64,000 nucleotides of DNA. Source: Bacteroidaceae bacterium. Its GTDB lineage: Bacteria > Bacteroidota > Bacteroidia > Bacteroidales > Bacteroidaceae. The stretch covers positions 62,001 through 126,000 of the forward strand of contig JAKSIO010000003.1 of the NCBI GenBank assembly GCA_024398785.1. The letters run 5' to 3'. A program made the translations under genes and the position numbers. Below the pieces are notes generated by a model that was not told where the DNA came from, ran no database searches, and saw only the letters and a list, made by a program, of their open reading frames with translations. Within the stretch, counting starts at the first letter, position 1; each line of letters opens with the position of its first letter. This document shows, in pieces, positions 9,257 to 18,444 of the stretch.

Positions 9257-9293
9257 AAAAAAAACGTCCACCCTTAAAGGACGGACGTTTTTT
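9257..9293 (-). terminator. Intrinsic terminator of the TPR gene
   Basis: AAAAACGTCC (9260-9269) pairs with GGACGTTTTT (9283-9292). The 13-base loop contains a further CCTT/AAGG pair. On the minus strand the stem is followed by a run of T, fitting termination downstream of the gene ending at 9315. Confidence 0.75.
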
Positions 9294-9314
9294 ATATGAT
9301 TGATTACGCTGATA

Positions 9315-9998
9315 TTACTTGGCAGCGGAAATACGTGTCATGTATTTTTCTGCGATGTATGCAGATTCTGAAGTGGAGTAGTCTTCTGATACTTTTTTAT
9401 ACAACTGGAATGCTTTTTCTGAATTTCCTGTATTCTCGTAAATCAAACCAGCCTGTACATAATAGTAAGGTGTCATAAGATTGTCATCGGCCTGTTTTGC
9501 AGCAGCAATGAATGTGCTGGCAGCTTTTTCTGTCTGATCTGTATTGGCATAGCAGTTTGCAAGTGCGCCAAGAACTGCAGGTGCAATTATATGGTCATTT
9601 GCTTTGAATTTGTTAAGGTATTCAATTGCAGCATCACAACTGTCCAGTTGTGCAAGGCAAAGACCTGCATATGCATTTGCAAGATTGCCTGATTTTGTGT
9701 TCTTATATAACTTTGCTACTTCAATAAAACCCATGTAGCCTGCTTCATCACCGTTAAGTGCTGTAAGGAAATCGCCCTGCTCAAAAAGTGCCTCACCTGG
9801 GAAGAGTGCTTCAGCGGCTTTTTCGTTGCGTGGGTCAACAATACCTTTCTTTATTCCGAAAATTCCAACAATAATTAATATTACTACAACAATTCCTATG
9901 ATAATTCCGGTTTTGTTGTTTGTGAAAAACAACTCTGTGCGTGACAAAGCCTCGCCCAAGTTTGCCTGCTCTGCAGTTTTCTGATTCTGATTAGCCAT
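9315..9998 (-). CDS. Membrane-anchored tetratricopeptide repeat protein
   Basis: This 227-aa protein has a short polar N-terminus, one transmembrane segment (about 30-49) and then TPR-like helical pairs to the end (for example ALANCYANTDQTEKAASTF and AGLIYENTGNSEKAFQLYK). Layout and length resemble YfgM-type ancillary proteins that hold a periplasmic TPR domain near the Sec machinery, but no specific partner is visible. It is monocistronic, with its own promoter at 10038-10069 and terminator at 9257-9293. Confidence 0.8.
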   Translation of the reverse strand: MANQNQKTAEQANLGEALSRTELFFTNNKTGIIIGIVVVILIIVGIFGIKKGIVDPRNEKAAEALFPGEALFEQGDFLTALNGDEAGYMGFIEVAKLYKNTKSGNLANAYAGLCLAQLDSCDAAIEYLNKFKANDHIIAPAVLGALANCYANTDQTEKAASTFIAAAKQADDNLMTPYYYVQAGLIYENTGNSEKAFQLYKKVSEDYSTSESAYIAEKYMTRISAAK

Positions 9999-10037
9999 AT
10001 TATTTGTTATATTTTTTCAGTTGATAAAATGCGACTG

Positions 10038-10069
10038 CAAAACTACTCTTTTTTTTGTAATTGTTGAAA
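10038..10069 (-). promoter_or_regulatory. Promoter candidate for the TPR gene
   Basis: On the minus strand TTTC (10069-10066), 20 bases, then TAGTTTTG (10045-10038), 40 bases before the ATG. Box sequence and spacing both fit the Bacteroidota pattern. Confidence 0.6.
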
Positions 10070-10155
10070 TTTTTAGTTACTATTGTTGATATTTTTTGCA
10101 GAAAAAATGCGTGGACATTAGAAAAGTCCAATTATCTTAGCTGAAAATTTACAAA

Positions 10156-11256
10156 ATGATACTTGAAAACCTTTCAATAATAGGATATAGGAATATTGCT
10201 CAGGCCAACGTTGACTTTTGTCCTAAAATAAATACTTTCGTAGGACTGAATGGAGTAGGTAAAACGTCATTTCTTGATGCAATTTACTATTTGTCCTTTT
10301 GTAAGAGTTCTCTTGGTGTTGCCGATTCTGTTCTGACAGGGCACGGATCAGAAGGTTTTATGCTGCAGGGTGTTTACCGTGAGCCGTCCGCCGACAATAC
10401 GTTACCTACCATTGTGTCGGCAGGTTATCAGTTGAACAAACGCAAGCATTTCAGTTTCAACAAAAAGGAATACAGCCGTTATTCGGATCATATAGGAGTA
10501 ATCCCATTGGTTATTTCCAGTCCATATGATCTTGAACTGATTTCCGGAGTCAGTGCCGAACGTCGTCGGTTTATGGATATGGTTATAAGCCAGTATGATA
10601 AGGAGTATCTGACCCAGCTGATATATTACAATCGTGCATTGGAACAGCGTAATGCCTTGCTCAAGAGTCAGAGCGGGTCTCAGGACCTGTTTTGTGCTGT
10701 AGAATGCAATATGGACAGTTCTGCAAACATCATTTTTGAAAAACGCAGGTCGTTCTGTGAAAAACTCTCTCCGCTCTTTAACGAGTATTATCAGGCAATT
10801 GGTACAGATAGGGAGAAAGTGAATATAAAATATGTATCCTCTCTGGAAACAGAACCGTTGCAGAGTCTTCTTGAACGGAATCGCCAGAAGGATCTGATTT
10901 TGGGATATTCTACAGCAGGTGTCCATCGTGATGACATTGATATGACCCTGGACGGTTTCCCCATTCGTAAGGAGGCATCGCAAGGACAGATAAAAAGTTA
11001 CCTTACAGCCTTGCGCTTTGCCCAGTTCAAGTTACTGCGTTCTCTTTGCAATACCATACCTATTCTGTTGTTGGACGATTTGTTTGACAAACTTGACGAA
11101 AATCGTGTAAACAACATTCTGTCTCTTGTAGCCGGAGATGATTTCGGACAGACTTTTATTACCGATGCCACGCCTGATCGCCTTGGTTCTATGCTGGAAC
11201 AGCACAGCAATGGTACTCATAAGGTGTTTAATGTAAAAAATGGGGCAGTACAATGA
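10156..11256 (+). CDS. recF: DNA replication/repair ATPase RecF
   Basis: This SMC-like ABC ATPase acts with RecO and RecR to load RecA on gapped DNA. The N-terminus MILENLSIIGYRNIAQANVD and Walker A GLNGVGKTS (residues 30-38) are typical. The ABC signature region lies in SQGQIKSYLTALRFAQF and Walker B in PILLLDDLFDKLDENRV. Length (366 aa) is normal. Its stop overlaps the start of the next gene by four bases (ATGA), indicating translational coupling with the DciA-like protein, a common pairing in bacteria. Confidence 0.96.
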   Translation: MILENLSIIGYRNIAQANVDFCPKINTFVGLNGVGKTSFLDAIYYLSFCKSSLGVADSVLTGHGSEGFMLQGVYREPSADNTLPTIVSAGYQLNKRKHFSFNKKEYSRYSDHIGVIPLVISSPYDLELISGVSAERRRFMDMVISQYDKEYLTQLIYYNRALEQRNALLKSQSGSQDLFCAVECNMDSSANIIFEKRRSFCEKLSPLFNEYYQAIGTDREKVNIKYVSSLETEPLQSLLERNRQKDLILGYSTAGVHRDDIDMTLDGFPIRKEASQGQIKSYLTALRFAQFKLLRSLCNTIPILLLDDLFDKLDENRVNNILSLVAGDDFGQTFITDATPDRLGSMLEQHSNGTHKVFNVKNGAVQ

Positions 11257-11543
11257 AGCGTTCTTATTCAGAAAGTATAGATACCGTAATTGGAAACTGG
11301 TTGCGCGAGCAGGGGTTGGAAACTCCTCTCAATCAATACCGGCTGATCAATGCATGGCCGCAGGTGGTGGGGAATTATTTTGCCAAGTACACCCATGACC
11401 TGAATATTTACAATCAGGTACTGTTTGTAAAAGTAAGCAGTTCAGCCGTCCGTACTGAATTGTCTATGCGCAAGGAACAAATAAAAGAGCACCTGAACAA
11501 AATTGCAGGTGCTCAAGTTATTGCTGATATTGTGTTCCGATAG
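11253..11543 (+). CDS. DUF721/DciA-like protein
   Basis: This 96-aa protein has the DUF721 fold features: a central INAWPQVVGNYFAKYTHDL with the conserved W-x-x-V-V-G, followed by VLFVKVSSSAVRTELSMRKEQI. Members include DciA, the replicative helicase loader of bacteria without DnaC, and they often follow recF or dnaA-region genes. Here it is translationally coupled to recF. The gene ends four bases before the convergent ctpA stop, and its 3' end encodes the stem used as a minus-strand terminator (11487-11514). Confidence 0.88.
   Translation: MKRSYSESIDTVIGNWLREQGLETPLNQYRLINAWPQVVGNYFAKYTHDLNIYNQVLFVKVSSSAVRTELSMRKEQIKEHLNKIAGAQVIADIVFR
11487..11514 (-). terminator. Terminator for ctpA embedded in the 3' end of the DUF721 gene
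   Basis: GAGCACCTG (11487-11495) and CAGGTGCTC (11506-11514) form a perfect 9-bp stem with a 10-base loop. Read on the minus strand it is followed by TTTTATTTG. It lies 34 bases beyond the ctpA stop (11548), entirely inside the convergent coding sequence. Confidence 0.6.
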
Positions 11544-11547
11544 AATG

Positions 11548-13167
11548 TTATTCGGCTGACAGTATCTCTACCGCTTTAAGTACCGTATTGTCCTCACGGT
11601 TAACAAATTCTGCGTAATTGTCCATCTCCAGAACATCATAGATAATGTTTGCCAGAACAAGACGCTCTATCTGATTGTCAATCTCCTGAGGAATGTTGCT
11701 TTTCCCGCGTTTTACATCTTTCTGTTCGGCAAATTCGGTGAATTTGTCAAGTATATTATTTTCTTTCAGATAGAATACAAGCGCATCGGTACTCTTGAAT
11801 TCAGATAACTTTGCACGGTTTTTGTCAACATATTTGAATGCAAAGTCATTTGTCAGGCTTGCACGGACTATTCTGGAATAGTATTCATTATACGGAATGG
11901 TATCTTGTGCAACAAAGAAATCCGGCATAATTCCTCCTCCTCCGTAAACTGTGCGACCACTGACAGTCTTGTATACAGCTGATGTGTCAAGTTTAATACT
12001 GTCTTCTTTGAAAAATTCTCCACGCTCATATCTGTAGAGAATATCTTTTTCATATTCCAGTTCTCCGTTTTCGTAAGGTTTCTGAATGCAGCGACCTGAT
12101 GGAGTGTGGTATCTGGCAATGGTAAGACGGATACTTGAACCGTCAGAGAAATCTATTGATTGCTGTACAAGTCCTTTACCGAAAGAGCGGCGTCCTACAA
12201 TAAATGCACGGTCGTTGTCCTGCATTGCACCACTGAAAATCTCACTGGCAGATGCTGTGCCTTCGTTGATAAGAATAACAATGGGCAGATTCTTGAAGTG
12301 TCCGCGTCCATCGGCTTTCTGAATCTCTTTGGGCGAGTGTACACCTTCTGTGTATACAATTGTTCTGCCTTTTGCAAGAAATTCGTTGCAGATCTGTATT
12401 GCGGCACCAAGGTAACCTCCTACATTGTCACGTAAGTCAATAACCAGTTTTTCACATCCCTGAGCCTTCAACTCACTGATTTTGGACATCATTTCCGAAT
12501 ATGTGGTTTCTCCGAACAGGGTCAGTCTGATGTAGCCTATGTTGTTTTCCATCATGTATGCAGCATCAACACTGCGCACAGGAATAGGGCCGCGTTCAAT
12601 GTCAAATGAAATCAGAGAGTCACATTCTGCACGTTTTATACCTACTACAACATGGCTCCCGGTAGGTCCTTTAAGCATCTTGACAGCTTTGTCACTGTTG
12701 ATTTTTTTTCCTACATAGACGGAATCGTCAATTGTTACAATGCGGTCACCTGCAAATATTCCAACCTTTTCTGATGGTCCTCCGTGTATGACATTGTTTA
12801 CATGTATGGTGTCCTCACGTATTGTGAATTGAATGCCGATGCCGGAAAAACTGCCATGAAGTTCGTCGTTGCTCTGTTGGGTCTCTTCTACAGGATAATA
12901 TGCGGAATGCGGATCAAGATGAGCCATTATTTCGGGTAAAACGGATTCTGCAAGAGTATCCATGTCTATGGAATCGACGTATAGCTGATCAATGGCGTTC
13001 ATAAGTTTTACAACTTTGCCGTTCATTGCAGATTCCACGGTGTTTCTGTATATGTTAACCGTCTGGGCGCATTTTTTCAATGCTGCAATCTGACCTATTT
13101 TATAGAAAACAAACAGTGCAACAATCAAAATGGCTGCACCTCCCAAATTTTTCCCGATTTTATTCAT
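11548..13167 (-). CDS. ctpA: S41 family C-terminal processing peptidase
   Basis: This 539-aa periplasmic protease has an N-terminal membrane anchor (about 8-25), a PDZ domain (about 95-180) and an S41 catalytic domain. NEGTASASE holds the nucleophile Ser306 and RSFGKGLVQ the general base Lys331; the 25-residue spacing matches tail-specific proteases. These enzymes degrade or mature periplasmic proteins by their C-terminus. The gene is the last of a minus-strand run (nfeD, flotillin, crp, dCMP deaminase, ctpA) and starts eight bases after the deaminase stop. Confidence 0.93.
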   Translation of the reverse strand: MNKIGKNLGGAAILIVALFVFYKIGQIAALKKCAQTVNIYRNTVESAMNGKVVKLMNAIDQLYVDSIDMDTLAESVLPEIMAHLDPHSAYYPVEETQQSNDELHGSFSGIGIQFTIREDTIHVNNVIHGGPSEKVGIFAGDRIVTIDDSVYVGKKINSDKAVKMLKGPTGSHVVVGIKRAECDSLISFDIERGPIPVRSVDAAYMMENNIGYIRLTLFGETTYSEMMSKISELKAQGCEKLVIDLRDNVGGYLGAAIQICNEFLAKGRTIVYTEGVHSPKEIQKADGRGHFKNLPIVILINEGTASASEIFSGAMQDNDRAFIVGRRSFGKGLVQQSIDFSDGSSIRLTIARYHTPSGRCIQKPYENGELEYEKDILYRYERGEFFKEDSIKLDTSAVYKTVSGRTVYGGGGIMPDFFVAQDTIPYNEYYSRIVRASLTNDFAFKYVDKNRAKLSEFKSTDALVFYLKENNILDKFTEFAEQKDVKRGKSNIPQEIDNQIERLVLANIIYDVLEMDNYAEFVNREDNTVLKAVEILSAE

Positions 13168-13175
13168 TTATCTTG

Positions 13176-13610
13176 TTATTGGATTTTGGATAAATCAAGG
13201 AACTCGCATTCTATTCCGGCTTGTTCCAGTAATTCCAAACCATCTCTCAATCTGTATTCTTCAGTATAGACAACTCTTTTTATTCCAGCCTGTATTATCA
13301 GTTTGGCACATTCAATGCAGGGGGATGCTGTCACATACATTGTGGAGCCTGTGCTGATGGCAGAGGATTTGGCCAGCTTTGTGATAGCATTCGCTTCCGC
13401 ATGGAGAACATAAGGCTTGGATACGTTGTTTTCGTCTTCACAGGTGTTGTCAAAGCCATGGGGTGTTCCATTGTAACCATCGGAAATGATAGCGTTGTCT
13501 TTTACAACCAGTGCACCTACCTGACGGCGTTTGCAATATGAGTTTTCAGCCCACACCAATGCCATTCGTGCATATCTGATATCTCTTTCCTTTTGTCTTT
13601 TAGCGTCCAT
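13176..13610 (-). CDS. dCMP deaminase family protein
   Basis: This zinc-dependent deaminase would convert dCMP to dUMP for thymidylate synthesis. The zinc motifs are HAE (70-72) and PCIEC (97-101), with the substrate segment GYNGTPHGF (45-53) typical of dCMP deaminases and ComEB. The ATG at 13610 gives 144 aa; a GTG two codons upstream is possible but unnecessary. The start overlaps the end of the upstream crp-family gene by 11 bases, so the two are translationally coupled. Confidence 0.93.
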   Translation of the reverse strand: MDAKRQKERDIRYARMALVWAENSYCKRRQVGALVVKDNAIISDGYNGTPHGFDNTCEDENNVSKPYVLHAEANAITKLAKSSAISTGSTMYVTASPCIECAKLIIQAGIKRVVYTEEYRLRDGLELLEQAGIECEFLDLSKIQ

Positions 13611-14274
13611 ATTCACACAATTCCAATGACGGAATAACTATTTCACTGCGTTTCAGAATAAACAGGCCGTCAGTTTCAAGGCGGTTCAGTTCCTTTGATA
13701 TGTTCAGACGTGTCTCGCCAAGAATCTTGGCAAGAGTTTCCATTCTGATTTTAAGGTGGCGTTCACCGATATGAGTTTCTGACAGGTTGCGGATGAGCAT
13801 TATAATACGGTCTCGCAGTGATGAACTGGTGATACACCAGCGTGATGCCTGCATGTCCTGAACTTTTTTGCTCAGTATGTTGAGCAGATTCATGCGGAAT
13901 ATATCATACTTCTTGAGTTCCGAATACATGTGTATCTTTTCAATTATGAAGAGATTTGCCGATGTCTTTGCAGCATAGGAGTGAGTGTTCTTGTTAACTG
14001 CTCCGAACAATGAATAGGGCTCAATCAGAAATGGCGCATTAATTGTTTCAATCAATTTGAAAGGCTCTGTTGTACCTGATTTGGTGGCAGTAATGCTACC
14101 GGAAATCAACAGAACAAATGAACTGCATATTGAACCTTCCTCTATGAAGGTCTCTCCCGCATTGATTGTCTTGAATTCAAATGGAACTTTTTTAAGTACA
14201 TCGGAGAGTTCGTCAGTACTCATTCCTCTGAACAGCGGCAGCTGTAGGAGAGTTTCATACATTGTCGTTTGCAT
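13600..14274 (-). CDS. Crp/Fnr family transcription regulator
   Basis: This 224-aa protein has an N-terminal cyclic-nucleotide-binding-like beta roll (about 10-125, with NAGETFIEEGSICSSFVLLI) and a C-terminal winged helix (about 150-215, METLAKILGETRLNISKELN). No cysteines suggest a [4Fe-4S] Fnr sensor, and the cAMP-contact motif is not conserved, so the ligand is unknown. An alternative start lies at 14262. It overlaps the flotillin gene upstream by 20 bases and the deaminase downstream. Confidence 0.9.
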   Translation of the reverse strand: MQTTMYETLLQLPLFRGMSTDELSDVLKKVPFEFKTINAGETFIEEGSICSSFVLLISGSITATKSGTTEPFKLIETINAPFLIEPYSLFGAVNKNTHSYAAKTSANLFIIEKIHMYSELKKYDIFRMNLLNILSKKVQDMQASRWCITSSSLRDRIIMLIRNLSETHIGERHLKIRMETLAKILGETRLNISKELNRLETDGLFILKRSEIVIPSLELCEYGR

Positions 14275-15631
14275 CTTTGTCAGATTTTGGTTCTTCTTTC
14301 TTTGTTGCCAGGTATTCAGGCAGATTCAAACCTGCCATATTGAACAGGTCAGACATTGGCGGTATTGATTTCATCAAGCCTGACAGAAAATTTGCTGTGG
14401 CACCTTTCCCGTCTGCATTGTTTCCTGAATCCCATACTGTGATATTTCCAAAGTTGATGCCTTTGATTGCTTCAACCTGTGTCTTGACAAGATCCGGCAT
14501 CTTTTCTGCCATAAGAAGCATGAATGCGGCTTTGGCATCACCTCCAGCGGCATTGACAACCTTGTCATAACCGGCTGCCTGTTTGGTCAATATTTCAAAG
14601 TAACCTTTAGCTTCAGCTTCCATTTTTGCGTAGATGGCATCGGCCTGACCTTTGGCGTTTACACGAATCTTTTCGGCATCGGCTTCGGCCTGGATAATAA
14701 TGCGCTGCTTTTCTACTTCCTGAGCAACAAGTACATCGGCCTGGCGTGTTGAACGCTCACGTTCTGCACGTGCAATTTCGGCATCACGTTCTGCAAGATA
14801 TGCTTCCTGCATTGCTTTTGCCTGCTGGACTTTTTCAGCAGATACTGCAAGACGCAATGCTTCAGCCTCTTTTTCGCGGCGGTGTGCATCGGAGTTGGCA
14901 ATGTCAATCTGAGCGGTATTTTCGCCCTGAACAGCAAGTGCATTTGCCTGTGATGTCTTGATACGGGTCTCTTTTACGGCTTCAGCTTTACCTATTTCAC
15001 CGTTTCTATCCTGCTCAGCTACGCGTACACGGGCTTCGTTGACAGCCTTAGATGCAGCTTCCTTACCAAGGGCGTCAATATAGCCTGATTCATCTTTGAT
15101 ATCTGTAATGTTTACGTTGATAAGGCGTAAACCTATTTTCTTGAGTTCTACCTCTACATTCTTTGAAATGTTCTCAAGGAACGTATCACGGTCTGCATTG
15201 ATTTCCTCAATGTCCATTGTGGCGATAACCAGACGCAACTGGCCGAACAGAATATCAAGAGCCAGACCTTGTATTTCATCGGCAGTAAGACCCAGCAGAC
15301 GTTCTGCTGCATTGTTCATGCTTTCCGGTTCAGTGGAGATACCTACTGTGAAACGGCATGGAACATCAACACGGATGTTCTGACGGCTGAGTGCGTTTGT
15401 AAGGTTGGCATCAATTGAAATAGGTGTAAGGCTCAGATATTCATAATCCTGTATTACAGGCCATACGAATTTGCCTCCACCATGGATACAACGTGCCGAA
15501 CCGGCACCTGTTTTACCATATACAACAAGAATTTTGTCTGACGGACAGCGTCTGTACCGACGTAAAAAAGTTGCGAATAATACAACAAATACAACTAAAG
15601 CGATAATTATCAGTGTTGCCATGTTTACCAT
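14255..15631 (-). CDS. Flotillin-like SPFH/band 7 protein
   Basis: This 458-aa protein has an N-terminal transmembrane segment (about 5-24), an SPFH/PHB domain (about 30-200, with NVNITDIKDESGYIDALGK) and a long Ala/Glu-rich coiled coil (about 205-345) with the EA-repeat region of flotillins, ending in a C-terminal oligomerisation part. Flotillins scaffold ordered membrane patches. An alternative start is the ATG at 15622. The NfeD-like protein that usually accompanies flotillins is encoded directly upstream (11-base gap), which strongly supports the call. Confidence 0.92.
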   Translation of the reverse strand: MVNMATLIIIALVVFVVLFATFLRRYRRCPSDKILVVYGKTGAGSARCIHGGGKFVWPVIQDYEYLSLTPISIDANLTNALSRQNIRVDVPCRFTVGISTEPESMNNAAERLLGLTADEIQGLALDILFGQLRLVIATMDIEEINADRDTFLENISKNVEVELKKIGLRLINVNITDIKDESGYIDALGKEAASKAVNEARVRVAEQDRNGEIGKAEAVKETRIKTSQANALAVQGENTAQIDIANSDAHRREKEAEALRLAVSAEKVQQAKAMQEAYLAERDAEIARAERERSTRQADVLVAQEVEKQRIIIQAEADAEKIRVNAKGQADAIYAKMEAEAKGYFEILTKQAAGYDKVVNAAGGDAKAAFMLLMAEKMPDLVKTQVEAIKGINFGNITVWDSGNNADGKGATANFLSGLMKSIPPMSDLFNMAGLNLPEYLATKKEEPKSDKDANDNV

Positions 15632-15642
15632 ATATATCTATT

Positions 15643-16209
15643 TTATTGAATGACTTTAACAAGAAGGGTGTCCTGACTGACAATTTGTTCAACATGAACC
15701 TTTGAACCTGTAGGAATAACCTGAGGAGCATCGGAAACGGCATCTATTTCGTGCACTGATCCGTGTACGCTTATCTGAACCTTTCCTTTACCGGACAGAT
15801 TTGCCGGAATTCTGAGATATACCGTGCAGTTTATTCCAAGGCAGTCTTTTATATTGAACGTGTTGTCCTGTGCAAGCTGGCTGATCTGCTTGTATACGAA
15901 CAGGAACAATGCTATGAATACGAATCCTATTGCGATGCTTACAACCTGCAACAGCCATGTTTGCTGAATGCTGTTGTAAAAAAGCACTCCGGACCATCCG
16001 AATCCGATTAGAAAGTTGATAAGGTTTCTGAAAGAGAACAGACCTGAAAAGCCTTCGTCAGCAGCATCAGGAAGAAAGTCGGCATCTGCATCTGTACCAA
16101 GGCCGATGAATGCCATTATAGCCTGAATCACAAATATAATGCTGGCAATAATTGCCAATGCCCAATATACTTTCAGCAATGGTGAAAGCGAATTATAAAT
16201 TTCGGTCAT
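15643..16209 (-). CDS. NfeD-like membrane protein with OB-fold tail
   Basis: This 188-aa protein has three or four hydrophobic segments in residues about 12-112 and a soluble C-terminal domain (about 120-188) ending GSKVHVEQIVSQDTLLVKV, the short OB fold of NfeD proteins. These are partners of flotillin-type SPFH proteins. It is the first gene of the flotillin run and has its own promoter at 16241-16270. Confidence 0.82.
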   Translation of the reverse strand: MTEIYNSLSPLLKVYWALAIIASIIFVIQAIMAFIGLGTDADADFLPDAADEGFSGLFSFRNLINFLIGFGWSGVLFYNSIQQTWLLQVVSIAIGFVFIALFLFVYKQISQLAQDNTFNIKDCLGINCTVYLRIPANLSGKGKVQISVHGSVHEIDAVSDAPQVIPTGSKVHVEQIVSQDTLLVKVIQ

Positions 16210-16240
16210 TTTTCTATCATTAGTAGTTGATTACAAGCCA

Positions 16241-16270
16241 CAAATATAGTCATATCTTTTATATAAGAAA
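16241..16270 (-). promoter_or_regulatory. Promoter candidate for the nfeD-flotillin run
   Basis: On the minus strand TTTC (16270-16267), 18 bases, then TATATTTG (16248-16241), 32 bases before the nfeD ATG at 16209. Confidence 0.5.
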
Positions 16271-16301
16271 AGACGTATAGGGAAAAATTATTTTAATTAA
16301 G

Positions 16302-18137
16302 TTAATACTTGGATTTTGAAGCCGTTTTCTGCACTGAAAAGAGCTTGTTTATAAGATCAGTTCTGCCTATTTTTCTTAATTCCTTCATTATCTGTTCACG
16401 GTGTTGCGGGTCGTACCAGAAGAAAAATTCTTTCTGCGCAAGTTTCTGCTCTGCAGTTTGGGCTGTGAATACTTCATTCCCGGTATAGGGATTGAATCCG
16501 CTGTAGAAAATCTCTGTACTGAGGGTCATTGGAGTAGGTGTGAAATCCTGCACCTGCTCAAGTTTGAAATTCAGTTTTTTTGTTTCACATGCCAGTAGGG
16601 CCATATCCTGTGGAGTGCAACCCGGATGACTGCTTATGAAATACGGAATAAGCTGCTGTTTCAGGCCAGCCTGCGCATTAATGCTGTAAAACAGTTCTGC
16701 AAATTTTTTGAACTGGTCAAAGCCAGGTTTGCGCATAATCCCAAGAACGTTTTCCTGAGTGTGTTCAGGAGCAACTTTCAGACGGCCGCTGACATGGTAC
16801 TGTATGAGTTCGCGTATGTACTGCATTGCAGCCATATTGATTTGTTTGTCTTCTTGCCTGTGCAACAGAATGTCATAGCGGATGCCACTGCCGATAAAAC
16901 TTTTCTTCACACCGTCAACGGCATCGACAGCATGATACAGTTCCAATAGCGGACGCATGTCGGTATTCAGATTTTTGCATACACTTGGGCATAAGCATGA
17001 AGGACGCGCACATTTCCTGCATAACTCTTTGTCTTTGCCACCAAGCGCGTACATGTTGGCTGAAGGTCCTCCAAGATCGGAGATGTAGCCTTTGAAATCA
17101 GGCATTTGTGTTATAGCTCTGACTTCTTTTACCACACTTGCTATGCTGCGGCTTGATATCTGTTTACCCTGGTGAGCAGAGATTGTGCAGAAGGCGCAAC
17201 CTCCAAAACATCCGCGGTGCAGTGTTATTGAATGACGTATCATTTCGTATGCAGGAATACGTTTTCCCTTATAACGGGGGTGGGGCAAACGGGTGTACGG
17301 CAAATCATATATGGCGTCAAGTTCCTGTGTTGTAAACGGTGCATAAGACGGATTTATTACAACATAACGGTCTCCTGTCTGTTGAACTATGCGTTTCTGT
17401 TCAATTTTGTTGGATTCGGTCTCAATGAACTTGAAGTTCTCTGCTTGTTTTCTGCGACTGTTCAGACAGTCTGAATATGAGTTCAGAACGATGTCACCGT
17501 CTGCCTGAGTATAGTTTTGAGTAAGATATCCTATTTGTGGAAGATTCCTGATTTCCTGAAAGCTCTGCATGCTGTTCAGGGCATGGGCAAGGGCCGTTAT
17601 GGGTTTCTCACCCATCCCATATATCAAAAAATCAGCTTTGCTGTCAATAAGAATACTTGGCAGCAACTTGTTCTGCCAGTAGTCATAATGTGCTAGACGG
17701 CGCATGCTGGCTTCGATACCTCCAATGACAACAGGTGTTGTAGGGTATAGTTTTTTGAGTATCTGTGAGTAGACAATGGTGGCATATTCGGGACGTCCGG
17801 TGTGTCTTCCGTCAGGTGTATATGCGTCTTCGCTGCGCAAACGGCGGTTTGCAGTGTAACGGTTTACCATTGAGTCCATAGCGCCTGCCGTAACACCGAA
17901 AAACAGACGGGGCTGACCAAGCTTTTTGAAGTCGCGCAAATCGTCCTGCCAGTTTGGTTGCGGAATAACTGCCACTTTATAGCCAGCCGCCTGCAATACA
18001 CGACCTATTACAGCCACACCGAAAGAAGGGTGGTCAACGTAGGCATCGCCGGAAAAAAGAATTATGTCAGGTTGTTGCCAGCCAAGCGCATTGCACTCTT
18101 TCAGAGTTGTGGGCAACCAACTTGATTGATTATCCAT
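16302..18137 (-). CDS. ygiQ: YgiQ family radical SAM protein
   Basis: This 611-aa protein has an N-terminal cobalamin-binding-like domain (about 20-130, with FFGVTAGAMDSMVNRYTA) and a radical SAM barrel whose cluster motif is HRGCFGGCAFC. A Cys-rich segment (CRKCARPSCLCPSVC, about 394-408) is also a YgiQ trait. The family is widespread and its substrate is not established. The N-terminus overlaps the preceding small gene by eight bases. Confidence 0.93.
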   Translation of the reverse strand: MDNQSSWLPTTLKECNALGWQQPDIILFSGDAYVDHPSFGVAVIGRVLQAAGYKVAVIPQPNWQDDLRDFKKLGQPRLFFGVTAGAMDSMVNRYTANRRLRSEDAYTPDGRHTGRPEYATIVYSQILKKLYPTTPVVIGGIEASMRRLAHYDYWQNKLLPSILIDSKADFLIYGMGEKPITALAHALNSMQSFQEIRNLPQIGYLTQNYTQADGDIVLNSYSDCLNSRRKQAENFKFIETESNKIEQKRIVQQTGDRYVVINPSYAPFTTQELDAIYDLPYTRLPHPRYKGKRIPAYEMIRHSITLHRGCFGGCAFCTISAHQGKQISSRSIASVVKEVRAITQMPDFKGYISDLGGPSANMYALGGKDKELCRKCARPSCLCPSVCKNLNTDMRPLLELYHAVDAVDGVKKSFIGSGIRYDILLHRQEDKQINMAAMQYIRELIQYHVSGRLKVAPEHTQENVLGIMRKPGFDQFKKFAELFYSINAQAGLKQQLIPYFISSHPGCTPQDMALLACETKKLNFKLEQVQDFTPTPMTLSTEIFYSGFNPYTGNEVFTAQTAEQKLAQKEFFFWYDPQHREQIMKELRKIGRTDLINKLFSVQKTASKSKY

Positions 18138-18432
18138 TGGCGTGTTCTTTGCACCAGTCCTGGTAAAGAACCATAAGGTTTGACAGTCCTATGGCTTTCA
18201 TGTTTGAATTGTATATAACGTCAATACACAAATCAAGCAGTTCCTTACAGTTTCCCTGTTCTGTTGTCAGAATTGAACGGATATTGAGCTTGAGCTTGTC
18301 AAGTACCTGTTCGTCAACTATGCCGGTACTGTCTATCAAAAGGTCAAACAGAGCAAAACGCTGTATGGTCATCAGGTTTTCTTCTGACACTTCAATTTTG
18401 CGTGAACCTGATTTGTTAGCCTGGATAATCAT
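18130..18432 (-). CDS. Conserved-looking 100-aa protein of unknown function
   Basis: Not recognised. The product is soluble, largely helical in composition, with no signal peptide or Cys motif. It lies 12 bases downstream of the amidase-like gene and overlaps ygiQ by eight bases, so it is surely translated within this minus-strand operon. The opening MIIQANKSGSRKIEVSEENL suggests a short beta strand before a helical body. Confidence 0.7.
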   Translation of the reverse strand: MIIQANKSGSRKIEVSEENLMTIQRFALFDLLIDSTGIVDEQVLDKLKLNIRSILTTEQGNCKELLDLCIDVIYNSNMKAIGLSNLMVLYQDWCKEHANG

Positions 18433-18444
18433 TTTCTTATTGTT

